A stretch of DNA of 64,000 nucleotides from positions 1,984,001-2,048,000 of the forward strand of contig NZ_RAHX01000001.1 in the NCBI RefSeq assembly GCF_003605475.1. The letters are read 5' to 3'. The notes under the pieces were generated by a model that made no database searches, was not told the DNA's origin, and was given only the letters and a program-made list of their open reading frames with translations. Source of the stretch: Aurantiacibacter aquimixticola (GTDB lineage: Bacteria > Pseudomonadota > Alphaproteobacteria > Sphingomonadales > Sphingomonadaceae). Position numbers and translations under genes: made by a program. Shown here one piece after another: positions 18,918 through 28,216 of this stretch (position 1 is its first letter; each line of letters opens with the position of its first letter).

Positions 18918-19355
18918 TTACTCGCCCGAACCGAACTGGCGATACCGCTCATTTCCGACGAAGCCGAAACGCGTAACGCCCGAGCTCTTGATGATGTCGA
19001 GAACCCGTGCAGACCGGTCGTAGCTGGCATTGGCTTCCGGTTCGAACTGCAGTTCGGGCTCCGGCTGGAGCTGCATCGACTGCTGCAGCTGGAAGACCAG
19101 ACCGCCCTCATCGACCTGTTCACCGTTCCACAGGATCTCGTCATTGGGCGTGATCACCACCTTGTTGGTGATCGGATCGACTTCCGGCTCATTCGTCGGT
19201 GGCGACGGTTGCGGCAGGTCGACATTGATCGCGTTGGTGGCGACGGGAATGGTGATGATGAACATGATCAGCAGAACGAGCAGGACGTCGATCAACGGCG
19301 TCATATTCATTTCCATCATCGGTGCGCCGTCGTCGCTACCGCCAGACATTGCCAT
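18918..19355 (-). CDS. exbD: Biopolymer transporter ExbD
   Basis: A 145-residue ExbD, last gene of the tonB operon. It has the NMTPLIDVLLVLLIMFII helix (about 17-34) with the key Asp, a Pro/Asn-rich stretch (50-65) and a periplasmic domain. The segment ILWNGEQVDEGG and the ANASYDRSARVLDIIKSSG region match the orphan pair downstream. AGGAG lies nine bases before the ATG. It works with ExbB to use proton motive force for TonB. Confidence 0.92.
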   Translation of the reverse strand: MAMSGGSDDGAPMMEMNMTPLIDVLLVLLIMFIITIPVATNAINVDLPQPSPPTNEPEVDPITNKVVITPNDEILWNGEQVDEGGLVFQLQQSMQLQPEPELQFEPEANASYDRSARVLDIIKSSGVTRFGFVGNERYRQFGSGE

Positions 19356-19407
19356 GTTTGCGTACTCCTAATTGACGCTGCGAGCGTGCCGCTCGCGCAT
19401 CGTGAAT

Positions 19408-19944
19408 TCAGCCTTCCGGATCGACCGGGTTCGAGATGAAGGCTACGGTCGGGTAACCGGCGGCCTGCACGTTGAAAATCGTACCGGCGACACAGCGCCA
19501 CGGTGCGTTGACGTCTCCGCGGATATGAACCTGCGGGATCAATTCGGGGTCGGCCATGATCGCTTCCGGTCCACCGGCGCGCTGCACGATGTTATCGAGA
19601 CGCTCGAAGGCGACATCGTAAAGCTCGGTCGAATCGACCAGCGTGGTGTTGTTGAAAAACACCCGGCATTCGCCGTCACGCGTCGCGCCAGTATACCCGG
19701 AGCGGATCGTGCGCGGTGTGCGACCTTCCGCATCGGTGGTCGTGACCGTGATGAGCAAATTCTCGACCTTGTCGTCAGATTCCTGGTTTTCGATGATCGG
19801 GATCTGCAGTTCTTCGACAGTCTGGATAGCGACCGGGACAGCGATCAGGAAGATGATCAGCAGCACCAGCATGATGTCCACCAGCGGTGTCGTGTTGATG
19901 TCGGACATCGGCGTCGCTTCGCCACCGCCCATACTGATTGCCAT
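19408..19944 (-). CDS. exbD: Biopolymer transporter ExbD (long form)
   Basis: A 178-residue ExbD with the INTTPLVDIMLVLLIIFLIA helix (about 16-35). Its periplasmic domain is about 35 residues longer than in the second ExbD, with an insertion containing two cysteines (in DGECRVFF and PWRCVAG) that could form a disulfide. The C-terminus ends VAFISNPVDPEG. It lies between exbB and the second exbD, with AGGA before the ATG. Two different ExbD subunits in one operon may make a heteromeric motor. Confidence 0.92.
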   Translation of the reverse strand: MAISMGGGEATPMSDINTTPLVDIMLVLLIIFLIAVPVAIQTVEELQIPIIENQESDDKVENLLITVTTTDAEGRTPRTIRSGYTGATRDGECRVFFNNTTLVDSTELYDVAFERLDNIVQRAGGPEAIMADPELIPQVHIRGDVNAPWRCVAGTIFNVQAAGYPTVAFISNPVDPEG

Positions 19945-20022
19945 AATCTCGTCCTATCTCACGTTACATCTGGAGGCGGCGGGCGCCAGCATGCGACAAG
20001 CGCCCGCCGATTTCACTCTGTC

Positions 20023-20871
20023 TTAGCGCTTGGTCGGCGTGCCACCCGACGTCGTAGAGGTCGTGCCCGCAGTGCCGGCCGGGCGCGCGGTGCTGCCGGC
20101 AGGCTTGGCGGTGGCGGGCGCAGTCTTCGCAGCCTGGCCGGAAGCCTGGGTGGAGTTCGACGTCATCACTGCCGGCTTAACGGCGCCATTGGAGGTGATA
20201 TTCGCCTGCAGGTCGGTCGAAAAACCGGACAGCATCGCAGCGATGCGACGGTTGCGCGACTGAAGGTAGTTATAGGCGAACACCGCAGGCACGGCGACGA
20301 GCAGACCGATGGCGGTCATGATCAGCGCTTCGCCGACCGGGCCGGCGACCTGGTCGATCGAGGCCGAACCGGTGGCACCGATCTTGATGAGCGCGTTGTA
20401 GATACCGATCACCGTACCGAGCAGGCCGACGAAGGGTGCGGTCGCGCCGACCGTGGCGAGGAAGGGCAAGCCACCTGCAAGCTTCGCATTGATCGAAGCT
20501 TCCGAGCGCGCGAGCGTGCCATGCAGCCAATCGTGCGATTCGAGATTGTCGTCCATCTTAGCCGACTCGTTGCCGGCACGGATGCCGTCATCGACCAGCT
20601 GACGCCAGGCGCTGTTCTTGTCGAACTTGGTTGCGCCTTCCTTCAGCGAACCGGCACGCCAGAAAGCGGCGCGATTGGAACGATATTCCTTCATCACCTT
20701 GTTCTGCTCGAAATACTTGGTGATCAGGATGTAGAACGATCCAACCGACATGATGATCATGACGCTGAGAATGAACCAGGCGACCGGGCCGCCTTCTTCC
20801 ATTGCCTGCACAAAGCCGAAATCAGCTTGCGGAGCCTCTCCGGATGCGGCGGTCAGTAGTTCGATAAGCAT
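20023..20871 (-). CDS. exbB: MotA/TolQ/ExbB proton channel protein
   Basis: A 282-residue inner-membrane protein with three transmembrane segments (about 28-50, 137-160, 180-205). The family core LPFLATVGATAPFVGLLGTVIGI is at about 135-157, and GPVGEALIMTAIGLLVAVPAV follows. The last ~55 residues are a low-complexity Ala/Thr/Pro/Gly/Lys tail. It forms the stator-like pentamer around ExbD and powers TonB. AAGGA precedes the ATG. It sits between tonB and the first exbD. Confidence 0.95.
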   Translation of the reverse strand: MLIELLTAASGEAPQADFGFVQAMEEGGPVAWFILSVMIIMSVGSFYILITKYFEQNKVMKEYRSNRAAFWRAGSLKEGATKFDKNSAWRQLVDDGIRAGNESAKMDDNLESHDWLHGTLARSEASINAKLAGGLPFLATVGATAPFVGLLGTVIGIYNALIKIGATGSASIDQVAGPVGEALIMTAIGLLVAVPAVFAYNYLQSRNRRIAAMLSGFSTDLQANITSNGAVKPAVMTSNSTQASGQAAKTAPATAKPAGSTARPAGTAGTTSTTSGGTPTKR

Positions 20872-20918
20872 GCTGTGGTTTCCTTAATCAAAAAACGTTC
20901 GGGTCCAGTTCCGAAATG

Positions 20919-21617
20919 CTATTCGGGAAGCCGGTAAACGATGGTTTGCGACAGTGTCGATTGTATCGGATTGCCAGCGTCATTGAGAGCAGGGTTGTAG
21001 CGCGCATAGCGCTCCATCCCGCGGCACGCCGCGTCGTCGAGCGTGCTCGAACCCGAGCTTCCCGTCACCGAGCACGCGGCGACGCGACCGTTGGTGCCAA
21101 CGGTTATGTTCATCCGCACGGTGCCCTCTTCTTCGCGGCGAATGGCGCGCGAAGGATAGTCACCCTGAATCCGTCCAGCCCAGCGCCCCTGCCCATCAGG
21201 TGTGGCAGCGCGGGCACGCGAGGGCGGTGTCGGGGTCGGTGTCGGCGTCGGTACTACCGTCGGAATGCCGGTGGGCTCGGCCCTCGGCACTCTGGTAACT
21301 ACAGGCCGCTCCGGAGGTATATTCACTTGCGTCCGAACATTGGGAGGATTCGGGGCGATATTAACGGGCGGCGGCGGCGCAACCGGCGGCGGCGGTGCAA
21401 CCTCCACCTGCGGCTCTTCGGGTGGCGGCGGTTCTTCCTCCGGCTCCGGCGGTTCAGGCTCCTCGATATCCACGGTGGTAACCCGCTCGACGGCTTCTTT
21501 CACCGCCGAATATGCAAGCCCGGTCACGAGCGCATAACCGATACCAACATGGATGAGGGCAACGATGATAATCGCGATAATGCGATTACCGCTCATTTCT
21601 TGGTCAGCGTAAGCCAT
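20919..21617 (-). CDS. tonB: TonB family energy transducer
   Basis: A 232-residue protein with one N-terminal transmembrane helix (about 11-33). A Glu/Pro-rich periplasm-spanning region (about 50-135) includes a Thr-Pro repeat. The C-terminal TonB domain (about 145-232) shows the YPSRAIRREEEGTVRMNITV pattern, which docks with TonB boxes. Two cysteines in the C-terminal domain may be oxidised. It is the first gene of the operon tonB-exbB-exbD-exbD, with a GAAGGGA SD. Confidence 0.93.
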   Translation of the reverse strand: MAYADQEMSGNRIIAIIIVALIHVGIGYALVTGLAYSAVKEAVERVTTVDIEEPEPPEPEEEPPPPEEPQVEVAPPPPVAPPPPVNIAPNPPNVRTQVNIPPERPVVTRVPRAEPTGIPTVVPTPTPTPTPPSRARAATPDGQGRWAGRIQGDYPSRAIRREEEGTVRMNITVGTNGRVAACSVTGSSGSSTLDDAACRGMERYARYNPALNDAGNPIQSTLSQTIVYRLPE

Positions 21618-21952
21618 CCAGTCCCTTCACTCCATCTCATTTCGCCGGGTTTCCGGCCTTCGCGATCAACAGGATTCGCACCCTGCCAGTCGCCTTCGTC
21701 CCTTGTCCAGCATGGATAACATGCCGGAAAATCCAACGGGGCGCGAGAATTTTTGTGCCCCATCGGCAACAGCCGGGAAATTTTTGGCAAGTCCCGGGCC
21801 GCAGGGGGCGCGTCTTAACGAGGCGGAAAGGTCAGGGCAAACGCTTTATCGGTTAAGTCCCAATTCACGCCTTCTGACGCCTGAGGGCTGCACAATGCGC
21901 AAGGCGCGCCGTGCCTTGCCAAGCCGCATCGAGCCGGGGCAGAGGACTTTTC
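21618..21952. other. Intergenic region between divergent tonB and a lipoprotein-like gene
   Basis: About 335 bases without a supported gene. It should hold the tonB promoter (minus strand) and that of the downstream gene. No clear Fur box was recognised. A weak hairpin with AAGGC/GCCTT arms lies at about 21900-21916. A frame at 21703-21963 has no recognisable domain and overlaps the next start, so it is not annotated. Confidence 0.5.
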
Positions 21953-22846
21953 ATGAAAAATGACAAACGCTTTTCGGACGCACTCAAACTGACTCTGACC
22001 GCCCTCGCTGCAGCCGCATTGCCCGCATGCGCGGCATCGCTGCCTTCTCTGCCTGGCACGGGCGGTGCGCCGCAGCCGCAGGCGGAGCTGCCGGAAGCCC
22101 AGGCACCGACCTATGCCGATCTGGTAACGTTCGCGCGCGCCGCGCCGCTGGTGGCGATTGTCACGGTGGACGACCAGGCGGTTTTCCCGGTGGAGCGCGC
22201 CCCCGATCTCGCACCGGGCCGCGCACGGCTCTATCTTGAATCTTTAACCCGTAACCTTTTGACGTCGCCCACGGGCGTCGGCGAATCGCTGACCTTCGTC
22301 ACCGATGTCGATCGCGATGCGGATGGCGACGCGCCCGATCTGGAGGAACAGGATTTCATCGTCTTCGCCAGCCTTGTTCCGGGGCGCCCCGGCGAAGTGC
22401 AACTCGTATCCAGTCGCGCAATCCTTGCGGCAGGCCCCTCGATCGAAGAACGAGTCCGCCGCGTTCTGCGCCAGCTTGCAGCAGCAGATAGTCCGCCAAC
22501 AGCCACCGGCGTTCGCGACGTGATCTCCGTGCCTGGCAATCTTGCGGGCGAATCGGAAACGCAGATGTTCGTCGAAACCGCGCGCGGTGCACCGGTTTCG
22601 CTCAGCGTCGTGCGACGTCCCGGGCAGCAACCGCAATGGGGGGTCTCCTTCGGAGAGATTGTCGACAGCGCAGCGCGCCCGCCAGCGCCAGAAACCCTCG
22701 AATGGTTTGCGCTCGCCTGCTTTTTGCCCCGCGAACTGCCAGAGAGCGCGTTCCTGCAGGCCGATAGCGATGCGCGCCAGCGGGCCCGCGCCGATTACGC
22801 CTTCGTGCTTGAAGAACTCGGCCGCTGCGAAAGGCGCTTCACCTGA
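21953..22846 (+). CDS. Conserved exported protein of unknown function
   Basis: A 297-residue protein that I do not recognise. It has a signal segment (residues 12-27) ending ALPAC, so Cys26 may be lipidated, although Pro before Ala is unusual in a lipobox. A Pro-rich linker follows, then a soluble Ala/Arg/Glu-rich region with no enzyme motif. Four cysteines are visible in all. The ATG at 21953 has a GGGGCAGAGGA-type SD. It lies 63 bases before hom on the same strand, between the divergent tonB operon and amino acid synthesis. Confidence 0.7.
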   Translation: MKNDKRFSDALKLTLTALAAAALPACAASLPSLPGTGGAPQPQAELPEAQAPTYADLVTFARAAPLVAIVTVDDQAVFPVERAPDLAPGRARLYLESLTRNLLTSPTGVGESLTFVTDVDRDADGDAPDLEEQDFIVFASLVPGRPGEVQLVSSRAILAAGPSIEERVRRVLRQLAAADSPPTATGVRDVISVPGNLAGESETQMFVETARGAPVSLSVVRRPGQQPQWGVSFGEIVDSAARPPAPETLEWFALACFLPRELPESAFLQADSDARQRARADYAFVLEELGRCERRFT

Positions 22847-22909
22847 GGCTGGCCAAGCCTCGATGGCGCGACTACTCCGCACGCCGCATTGCACAATAGC
22901 GGGGACGAC

Positions 22910-24208
22910 ATGGCGGAACAGTTGCGAATAGCTTTGGCGGGTCTCGGCACGGTGGGCGCGGGCGTGATCCGCCTGCTCGAGGAGAATGGTGACACAATTG
23001 CGCAGCGCGCCGGGCGGCCTATCGCGATTAGTGCCGTTTCCGCGCGGGATCGCACGAAGGATCGCGGTGTCGACCTGTCCGGCTATGCCTGGGAGGACGA
23101 CATGACGCGGCTGGCTGCGCGCGATGATGTCGATGTCGTTGTCGAGCTGGTTGGCGGATCGGACGGCCCCGCGCTCGCTCTGGCGCGCGAGGCGCTGGGC
23201 CATGGCAAGGGCTTTGTGACGGCCAACAAGGCGATGGTCGCCCATCACGGTCTCGAACTGGCGGAACTGGCGGAGCAAGAGGACGCTCCGATGCGCTATG
23301 AAGCGGCGGTTGCGGGCGGTATCCCGGCCATCAAAGGAATCGGAGAAGGCGCTGCGGCCAATCGGATCGCGCGAATTTACGGTATTCTCAACGGCACCTG
23401 CAATTACATCCTGTCGGAAATGGAAAGCAGCGGGCGTGATTTCGGCGATGTGCTGAGCGAAGCGCAGGTACTGGGCTATGCCGAAGCCGATCCCACGTTC
23501 GATATCGAAGGCGTCGACGCGGCGCACAAACTCGCCATCCTGGCCGCCCTCGGATTCGGCACGCGGCTCGATTTTGCTGATGTCGAGATGATCGGCATCA
23601 GCCGCATCCGCGCTGCGGACATCGCGCAGGCCCGCGCTTTGGGCTATGTCATCCGCCTTATCGGCCTTGCCGATTGCGAGGATGGCGGGCGACTCTTCCA
23701 GCGCGTCGCGCCCTATCTGGTCCCAGCGTCGCATCCTCTCGCCGGGGTATCCGGGGCGACGAACGCAGTGGTTGCCGAGGGCAACTTCGCAGGCCGCCTT
23801 CTGTTCGAAGGCGCCGGCGCGGGGGACGGCCCCACGGCCAGCGCGGTCGTGGCCGACATCATCGACATCGCCCGCGGCAACACGCCGCCGCCGTTCGCGG
23901 TCCCCGTATCGGCGTTGCGCCATACCGAAAGCGCCGATCCCGCCAACCGCCGGAACCGCGCCTATCTGCGCTTCGTCGTCGCGGATCGCCCCGGTGTTCT
24001 CGCCGAAATTACCGCCGCCATGCGCGATGCGGGGGTGTCGATCGAAAGCATGATCCAAGAGGGTCATCCGGAGGACGATGAGGGTCCGGTCCTGGTCGGC
24101 ATGGTAACGCATGAGGGCCGGGAGGGTACTGTGACCAAGGCAATGGACCTGCTCGAAGGATCGCCCAGCCTGGCCGAAGCGCCGCTGGTGATGCGGCTGC
24201 TCGGTTAG
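22910..24208 (+). CDS. hom: Homoserine dehydrogenase
   Basis: Reduces aspartate semialdehyde to homoserine for threonine and methionine synthesis. The 432-residue form has an N-terminal NAD(P)-binding domain with GLGTVGAGV (about 9-17), the catalytic NGTCNYIL segment and conserved Lys/Asp/Glu in the middle. A C-terminal ACT domain (about 345-430, starting LRFVVADRPGVLAEI) usually gives allosteric control by threonine. A GGGGA SD precedes the ATG at 22910. Its last 4 bases overlap the convergent gene on the other strand. Confidence 0.95.
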   Translation: MAEQLRIALAGLGTVGAGVIRLLEENGDTIAQRAGRPIAISAVSARDRTKDRGVDLSGYAWEDDMTRLAARDDVDVVVELVGGSDGPALALAREALGHGKGFVTANKAMVAHHGLELAELAEQEDAPMRYEAAVAGGIPAIKGIGEGAAANRIARIYGILNGTCNYILSEMESSGRDFGDVLSEAQVLGYAEADPTFDIEGVDAAHKLAILAALGFGTRLDFADVEMIGISRIRAADIAQARALGYVIRLIGLADCEDGGRLFQRVAPYLVPASHPLAGVSGATNAVVAEGNFAGRLLFEGAGAGDGPTASAVVADIIDIARGNTPPPFAVPVSALRHTESADPANRRNRAYLRFVVADRPGVLAEITAAMRDAGVSIESMIQEGHPEDDEGPVLVGMVTHEGREGTVTKAMDLLEGSPSLAEAPLVMRLLG

Positions 24209-24675
24209 TCCTCGTCCGACAGGTCGATCGGCACACGTTCGCCAGTCAATCGCTCATCCATTTGCTCCCCGGGCGCGGCCGAAACCAACGCTGCGTCCTC
24301 TGCACTAAGCGGCTCGGCGAAGGCGGTGGTGTCGACCATCAGCGCGGGTTCGGGCGCCCAGCCGAAGCGGATGCATCCGGGGCCGGGGTTCGTCACCCAA
24401 CAAGGCGGATCGGTCAGTCCGGGAATGATCCGCCGGTCGGAACGCGTCGGCCGTGGGATGGGCGAGAGGTAGCGTTCCGTCTCCGGCAGTTCGGCGCAGA
24501 CGAGGATGACGTCCTCGTCCTGCGCCTCGGTCTCGCAGCGATCCTGCCGCGTGATCGGCTCCTGCTGCGGTGTTTCATCCTCGCCTTCGAGTTGCGGGCC
24601 GTAAGCCTCCTGCGCTCCGGCGGGCGAGGCAGGCAGGCCGAGAAGGAGGAAAGGCAGCGCCAGCTTTCTCGACAT
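24205..24675 (-). CDS. Hypothetical secreted protein
   Basis: A 156-residue protein with a clear signal peptide (cleavage after AGAQ, about residue 22). The mature part is acidic and contains four cysteines in a CETEAQDEDVILVCAEL pair and a PPCWVTNPGPGC pair, which suggests two disulfides. I do not recognise the family. It converges with hom (4-base overlap) and diverges from glpX with 56 bases between starts. Confidence 0.7.
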   Translation of the reverse strand: MSRKLALPFLLLGLPASPAGAQEAYGPQLEGEDETPQQEPITRQDRCETEAQDEDVILVCAELPETERYLSPIPRPTRSDRRIIPGLTDPPCWVTNPGPGCIRFGWAPEPALMVDTTAFAEPLSAEDAALVSAAPGEQMDERLTGERVPIDLSDED

Positions 24676-24731
24676 TGCCTCAACCCCTCTCTAAGCGGTG
24701 CGGCACCATCACCCGGGAGAGTGAATTGCCG

Positions 24732-25721
24732 ATGAACTCCGATACCCAAAGCCCGAGCGAAAGCGTCCTCGACCGCGTCCTCGTGCTCGAAATGGTGCGC
24801 GTCACCGAAGCCGCAGCCATCGCCGCTTCCGACCTGATCGGACGGGGAGATGAAAAAGCCGCCGACGCCGCCGCCGTGGAAGCCATGCGGGGTGCCTTCG
24901 ACACGCTCTACATGGATGGCACGGTGGTGATCGGAGAGGGAGAGCGAGACGAGGCGCCCATGCTCTATATCGGCGAGAAGGTCGGCATGGGGAAGGGGCC
25001 GAAGATCGACATCGCTCTCGATCCGCTGGAAGGCACCACCATCACCGCGAAGGCCGGGCCCAACGCGCTCGCCGTGCTGGCGGCGGCGGAGGAGGGCTGC
25101 CTGCTCAACGCGCCCGATGTCTATATGGACAAGATCGCGGTCGGCCCAGGTTATCCCGAAGACGTCATCAGCCTCGAGAAGTCGGTGAGCGAGAATGTCG
25201 AGGCGGTGGCGAAGGCCAAGGGCGTGGAGCCGAAGGACATCATCGTCTGCGTGCTCGACAGGCCGCGCCATGCCGACATCATTGCGGAGCTTCGCTCGCT
25301 CGGTTGCGGTGTCGTGCTCATCGGCGATGGCGATGTGGCGGGCGTGATCGCGACGACCGACCAGGACACCACGATCGACATGTATATGGGCCAGGGCGGC
25401 GCGCCAGAAGGCGTGCTGGCCGCCGCAGCCCTGCGCTGCGTGGGCGGACAGTTCAACGGGCGGCTCGTTTTCCGCAATGCCGACGAGCGCGCTCGCGCCG
25501 CCAAGTGGGGCATCGAGGATCTCGACCGCATCTACAAGCTGCACGATCTTGCTAGCGGCGATTGCATCTTCGCAGCCACCGGCGTCACCGAAGGCTCGCT
25601 GCTGGACGGCGTGAAGCGCCTTCGCCGCCCGGACGGCTCCCGCGTGATGACGACCGAGAGCGTGGTCATGCGCGCGAGTAGCGGGACCGTGCGCTGGATC
25701 AGGGGCGAGCACCGAATCTGA
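24732..25721 (+). CDS. glpX: Class II fructose-1,6-bisphosphatase
   Basis: Hydrolyses fructose 1,6-bisphosphate in gluconeogenesis. The 329-residue GlpX fold is recognised by the GEGERDEAPML segment (68-78) and the metal-binding DPLEGTT motif (97-103) of the lithium-sensitive phosphatase superfamily. The end is MRASSGTVRWIRGEH. The ATG at 24732 has a GGGAGAG upstream; the frame is open further but overlaps the divergent gene. Placing glpX right after hom is common in sphingomonads as far as I know. Confidence 0.95.
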   Translation: MNSDTQSPSESVLDRVLVLEMVRVTEAAAIAASDLIGRGDEKAADAAAVEAMRGAFDTLYMDGTVVIGEGERDEAPMLYIGEKVGMGKGPKIDIALDPLEGTTITAKAGPNALAVLAAAEEGCLLNAPDVYMDKIAVGPGYPEDVISLEKSVSENVEAVAKAKGVEPKDIIVCVLDRPRHADIIAELRSLGCGVVLIGDGDVAGVIATTDQDTTIDMYMGQGGAPEGVLAAAALRCVGGQFNGRLVFRNADERARAAKWGIEDLDRIYKLHDLASGDCIFAATGVTEGSLLDGVKRLRRPDGSRVMTTESVVMRASSGTVRWIRGEHRI

Positions 25722-25766
25722 CGGAATTGGCTGAAGTCCAACCGCGCGCCGAAGGGGAGAAAAGCT

Positions 25767-26126
25767 TTGCAGCTTTTGCCAAGTCAGTGGCTCGCGAAAA
25801 ACATCGCACTTCAGCTTGTGCTTGCGATCGGCGCATTTTGGACACTCATCTCTGACCTTCCAGTCGCCACTGGTATTGCAATCGCCGCGGCTGTGGTCAT
25901 TTTGGGCATCGCATTGAGGAAAAGCGTCGGCGTCAAGCTGGTCTGGAAAGCCGCATTGCTGGTCTTGTCGCTGTCAGGCATGTCGATCGCGCTTCTGCTT
26001 GGCTCGGCGATGCAGCATCGTGCTGTCTGCGACGATGTACATGGAAATAAGGTTTGCTCACCCGGGATCTACGCGCCCCTGCCTTACGACAATCCGCGAC
26101 GGCCGATGTATAATTCGGCCCGCTAG
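25767..26126 (+). CDS. Small hypothetical membrane protein (TTG start)
   Basis: A 119-residue frame with two or three hydrophobic segments (about 12-30, 33-49 and 60-82), then a C-terminal part with two Cys (DDVHGNKVC) and a Pro/Tyr-rich end. The start is a TTG preceded by GGGGAG at suitable spacing. No family is recognised. It lies 45 bases after glpX. Coding potential is supported by the hydrophobic pattern only, so it remains tentative. Confidence 0.5.
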   Translation: MQLLPSQWLAKNIALQLVLAIGAFWTLISDLPVATGIAIAAAVVILGIALRKSVGVKLVWKAALLVLSLSGMSIALLLGSAMQHRAVCDDVHGNKVCSPGIYAPLPYDNPRRPMYNSAR

Positions 26127-26223
26127 ATCGCCGTTGATCTGACGACAAAGCGCCTCGCCATGTTGCACTCCCATGACCGTCCGCTAGGCCGGGACAGCAC
26201 CAGCCAACAGGGATTCGCGCTCC

Positions 26224-27159
26224 ATGAAGATCATGTCCGGCAACTCCAACCTGCCGCTCGCTCGCGCCATTGCCGGATATCTCGAAGTGCCGCTCACCGA
26301 TGCCAGCGTTCGCCGGTTCGCGGATGACGAGATTTTCATCGAGATCCATGAGAACGTGCGCGGCGAGGACGTATTCATCGTTCAGTCGACGAGCTATCCG
26401 GCCAATGACAATCTGATGGAGCTGCTCATCGGGATCGATGCGCTGCGCCGCGCCTCGGCCGCCCGGATTACTGCCGTGGTCCCCTATTTCGGTTATGCGC
26501 GGCAAGACCGGAAGCCCGGCCCGCGCACGCCGATTTCCGCCAAGCTGGTCGCCAATCTCATTACCGAGGCAGGCGCTGATCGGGTGCTGGCGGTGGACCT
26601 GCATGCAGGGCAGATCCAGGGTTTCTTCGATATCCCGACCGACAATCTCTACGCCGCGCCGACGATGGCGGCGGACATACAGGCGCGCTACGGCGACAAG
26701 GATCTGATGGTCGTCTCCCCCGATGTGGGCGGCGTGGTGCGTGCCCGCGCGCTCGCCAAGCGGCTCGACAACGCGCCGCTCGCTATCGTCGACAAACGGC
26801 GCGATCGCCCGGGCGAAAGCGAAGTGATGAACATTATCGGCGACGTGAAGGATCGTGCCTGCATCCTGATCGACGACATCGTCGATTCGGGCGGCACGCT
26901 CTGTAACGCGGCGCAGGCGCTGCTCGATCAGGGTGCGAAAAGCGTCGCCGCCTATATCACGCATGGCGTGCTGTCCGGCGGCGCTGTGGCGCGGGTGGAC
27001 AAGAGTGCACTGACCGAGCTCGTCATCACCGACACGATCAAGCCGACCGATGCCGCCGACGATTCCAGCCGTATTCGCGTTCTAACCATCGCCCCGCTGC
27101 TGGGCGAAGCCATCCGCCGCATCGCCGACGAAAGCAGCGTGTCGAGCCTGTTCGATTAG
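26224..27159 (+). CDS. prs: Ribose-phosphate pyrophosphokinase
   Basis: Makes PRPP from ribose 5-phosphate and ATP for nucleotide, histidine and tryptophan synthesis. The 311-residue protein shows the [16 protein letters not shown] start region, a [10 protein letters not shown] catalytic flexible segment (88-97), a [11 protein letters not shown] segment and the PRPP-binding [13 protein letters not shown] at 214-226. The length matches class I PRPP synthetases. An AGGGA SD precedes the ATG. The stop is 3 bases from the end of the convergent AraC gene. Confidence 0.95.
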   Translation: MKIMSGNSNLPLARAIAGYLEVPLTDASVRRFADDEIFIEIHENVRGEDVFIVQSTSYPANDNLMELLIGIDALRRASAARITAVVPYFGYARQDRKPGPRTPISAKLVANLITEAGADRVLAVDLHAGQIQGFFDIPTDNLYAAPTMAADIQARYGDKDLMVVSPDVGGVVRARALAKRLDNAPLAIVDKRRDRPGESEVMNIIGDVKDRACILIDDIVDSGGTLCNAAQALLDQGAKSVAAYITHGVLSGGAVARVDKSALTELVITDTIKPTDAADDSSRIRVLTIAPLLGEAIRRIADESSVSSLFD

Positions 27160-27162
27160 GGT

Positions 27163-28149
27163 CTAGGCCACAGCGTCCTGCGGGCCGGAGCGCGGTTCGC
27201 TGTCGGGGTCGCGCCACGGGCCGAGTTCATTGGCCGAGAGGCGGTTCAGGGCATCGAGCCGCCGTCGCTGACGCACTTCGAGTGCGAGGCGCAGGAAGGG
27301 GTGCGGGCCGGTCTGCAATTCGCTGGGCGGTCGGTCGAAGAAGCTGCGCACTTCCTTGATCCGGTGCGACTGGTCGAAATAGCGATCCTCGATCTCGGGC
27401 CGGTCCTCGGGCCGTGCGACATCCAGCAGCGCCGCGCCCATGTCGAGCACGCGTGCCCGGCGCAGCGCCTGTTTCGGCGTGAGGCCATAGGCGTGTTTGA
27501 TCGTACGCTCTATCGTGCGCTTGGAGACATCGTGCTGGCGTGCGAATTCCTCCACCGTCATGTCCGGATCGGCGAGGCATTGCTGTTCGAAATCGAGGAC
27601 GATTGGATCGGGATCGGGCCAGCCGGCCTTCTCGATCAGCGGGCGCACAAAACCGTCTTCCAGCGCGCGCAGCCACAGATCGTAAGGGCTCTCCAGCGGG
27701 ACGAGCGAACCGATGGGGGTGTCGCGATCCAGATGTTCGTCGAGATCGATGATCCGATCCACCATCGCGCAATTGTCCGGCAGGCCTAGCAGCGATGCGG
27801 CACCGGCGTTGAAATGCAGCGTGATGGCGACATAGCGGCCCGAAATTCCAAGCGGCATGCAGCGGGTCTGCGGGCCGAAATAGAGCGCGCGGCCATGCGG
27901 ACCGGGCTGCCACACCTGCTCGCCATCAGCCGTGCCTGCCGTCCACGGATCGTGATAGATGATCGTCATGCAGGGATGATCGACAACGCGGCCACACTGG
28001 ATCCGCATTCCGTCGGGCAATTCGCCCTCGGCAATGCTCCACCAGTAACACCAGGGAAGAAGGTCGGACGCAGGGGCGCGGGAAAGGGCGAGCGGTGATC
28101 CGCTGCGTGTCGCGCCTGTCCGCGACGTGATGTGCGGCCCCTGTGCCAT
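27163..28149 (-). CDS. AraC-family transcriptional regulator
   Basis: A 328-residue regulator. The N-terminal ~190 residues are a ligand-sensing region of unknown specificity (Cys/Trp-rich start). The AraC DNA-binding domain begins near residue 195, with the first helix-turn-helix in TVEEFARQHDVSKRTIERTI (about 198-217), followed by the GLTPKQALRRAR signature. The longer start at 28218 would overlap the hisN start, so ATG 28149 is preferred. It diverges from hisN with 67 bases between starts and may control it, but this is only positional inference. Confidence 0.85.
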   Translation of the reverse strand: MAQGPHITSRTGATRSGSPLALSRAPASDLLPWCYWWSIAEGELPDGMRIQCGRVVDHPCMTIIYHDPWTAGTADGEQVWQPGPHGRALYFGPQTRCMPLGISGRYVAITLHFNAGAASLLGLPDNCAMVDRIIDLDEHLDRDTPIGSLVPLESPYDLWLRALEDGFVRPLIEKAGWPDPDPIVLDFEQQCLADPDMTVEEFARQHDVSKRTIERTIKHAYGLTPKQALRRARVLDMGAALLDVARPEDRPEIEDRYFDQSHRIKEVRSFFDRPPSELQTGPHPFLRLALEVRQRRRLDALNRLSANELGPWRDPDSEPRSGPQDAVA

Positions 28150-28216
28150 TAACCATGCCTTCTGCGCCTCGCACGGCCCGATTGCAACTTTCTCACCACC
28201 GGCTAGGAGAAAGTGC

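Noticed and set aside
21703..21963. 86-residue frame between tonB and the exported protein gene
   Set aside because: No SD, no domain, and overlaps the next start.
22244..24112. 622-residue antisense frame over the exported protein and hom
   Set aside because: Shadow of real genes, with no recognisable motif.
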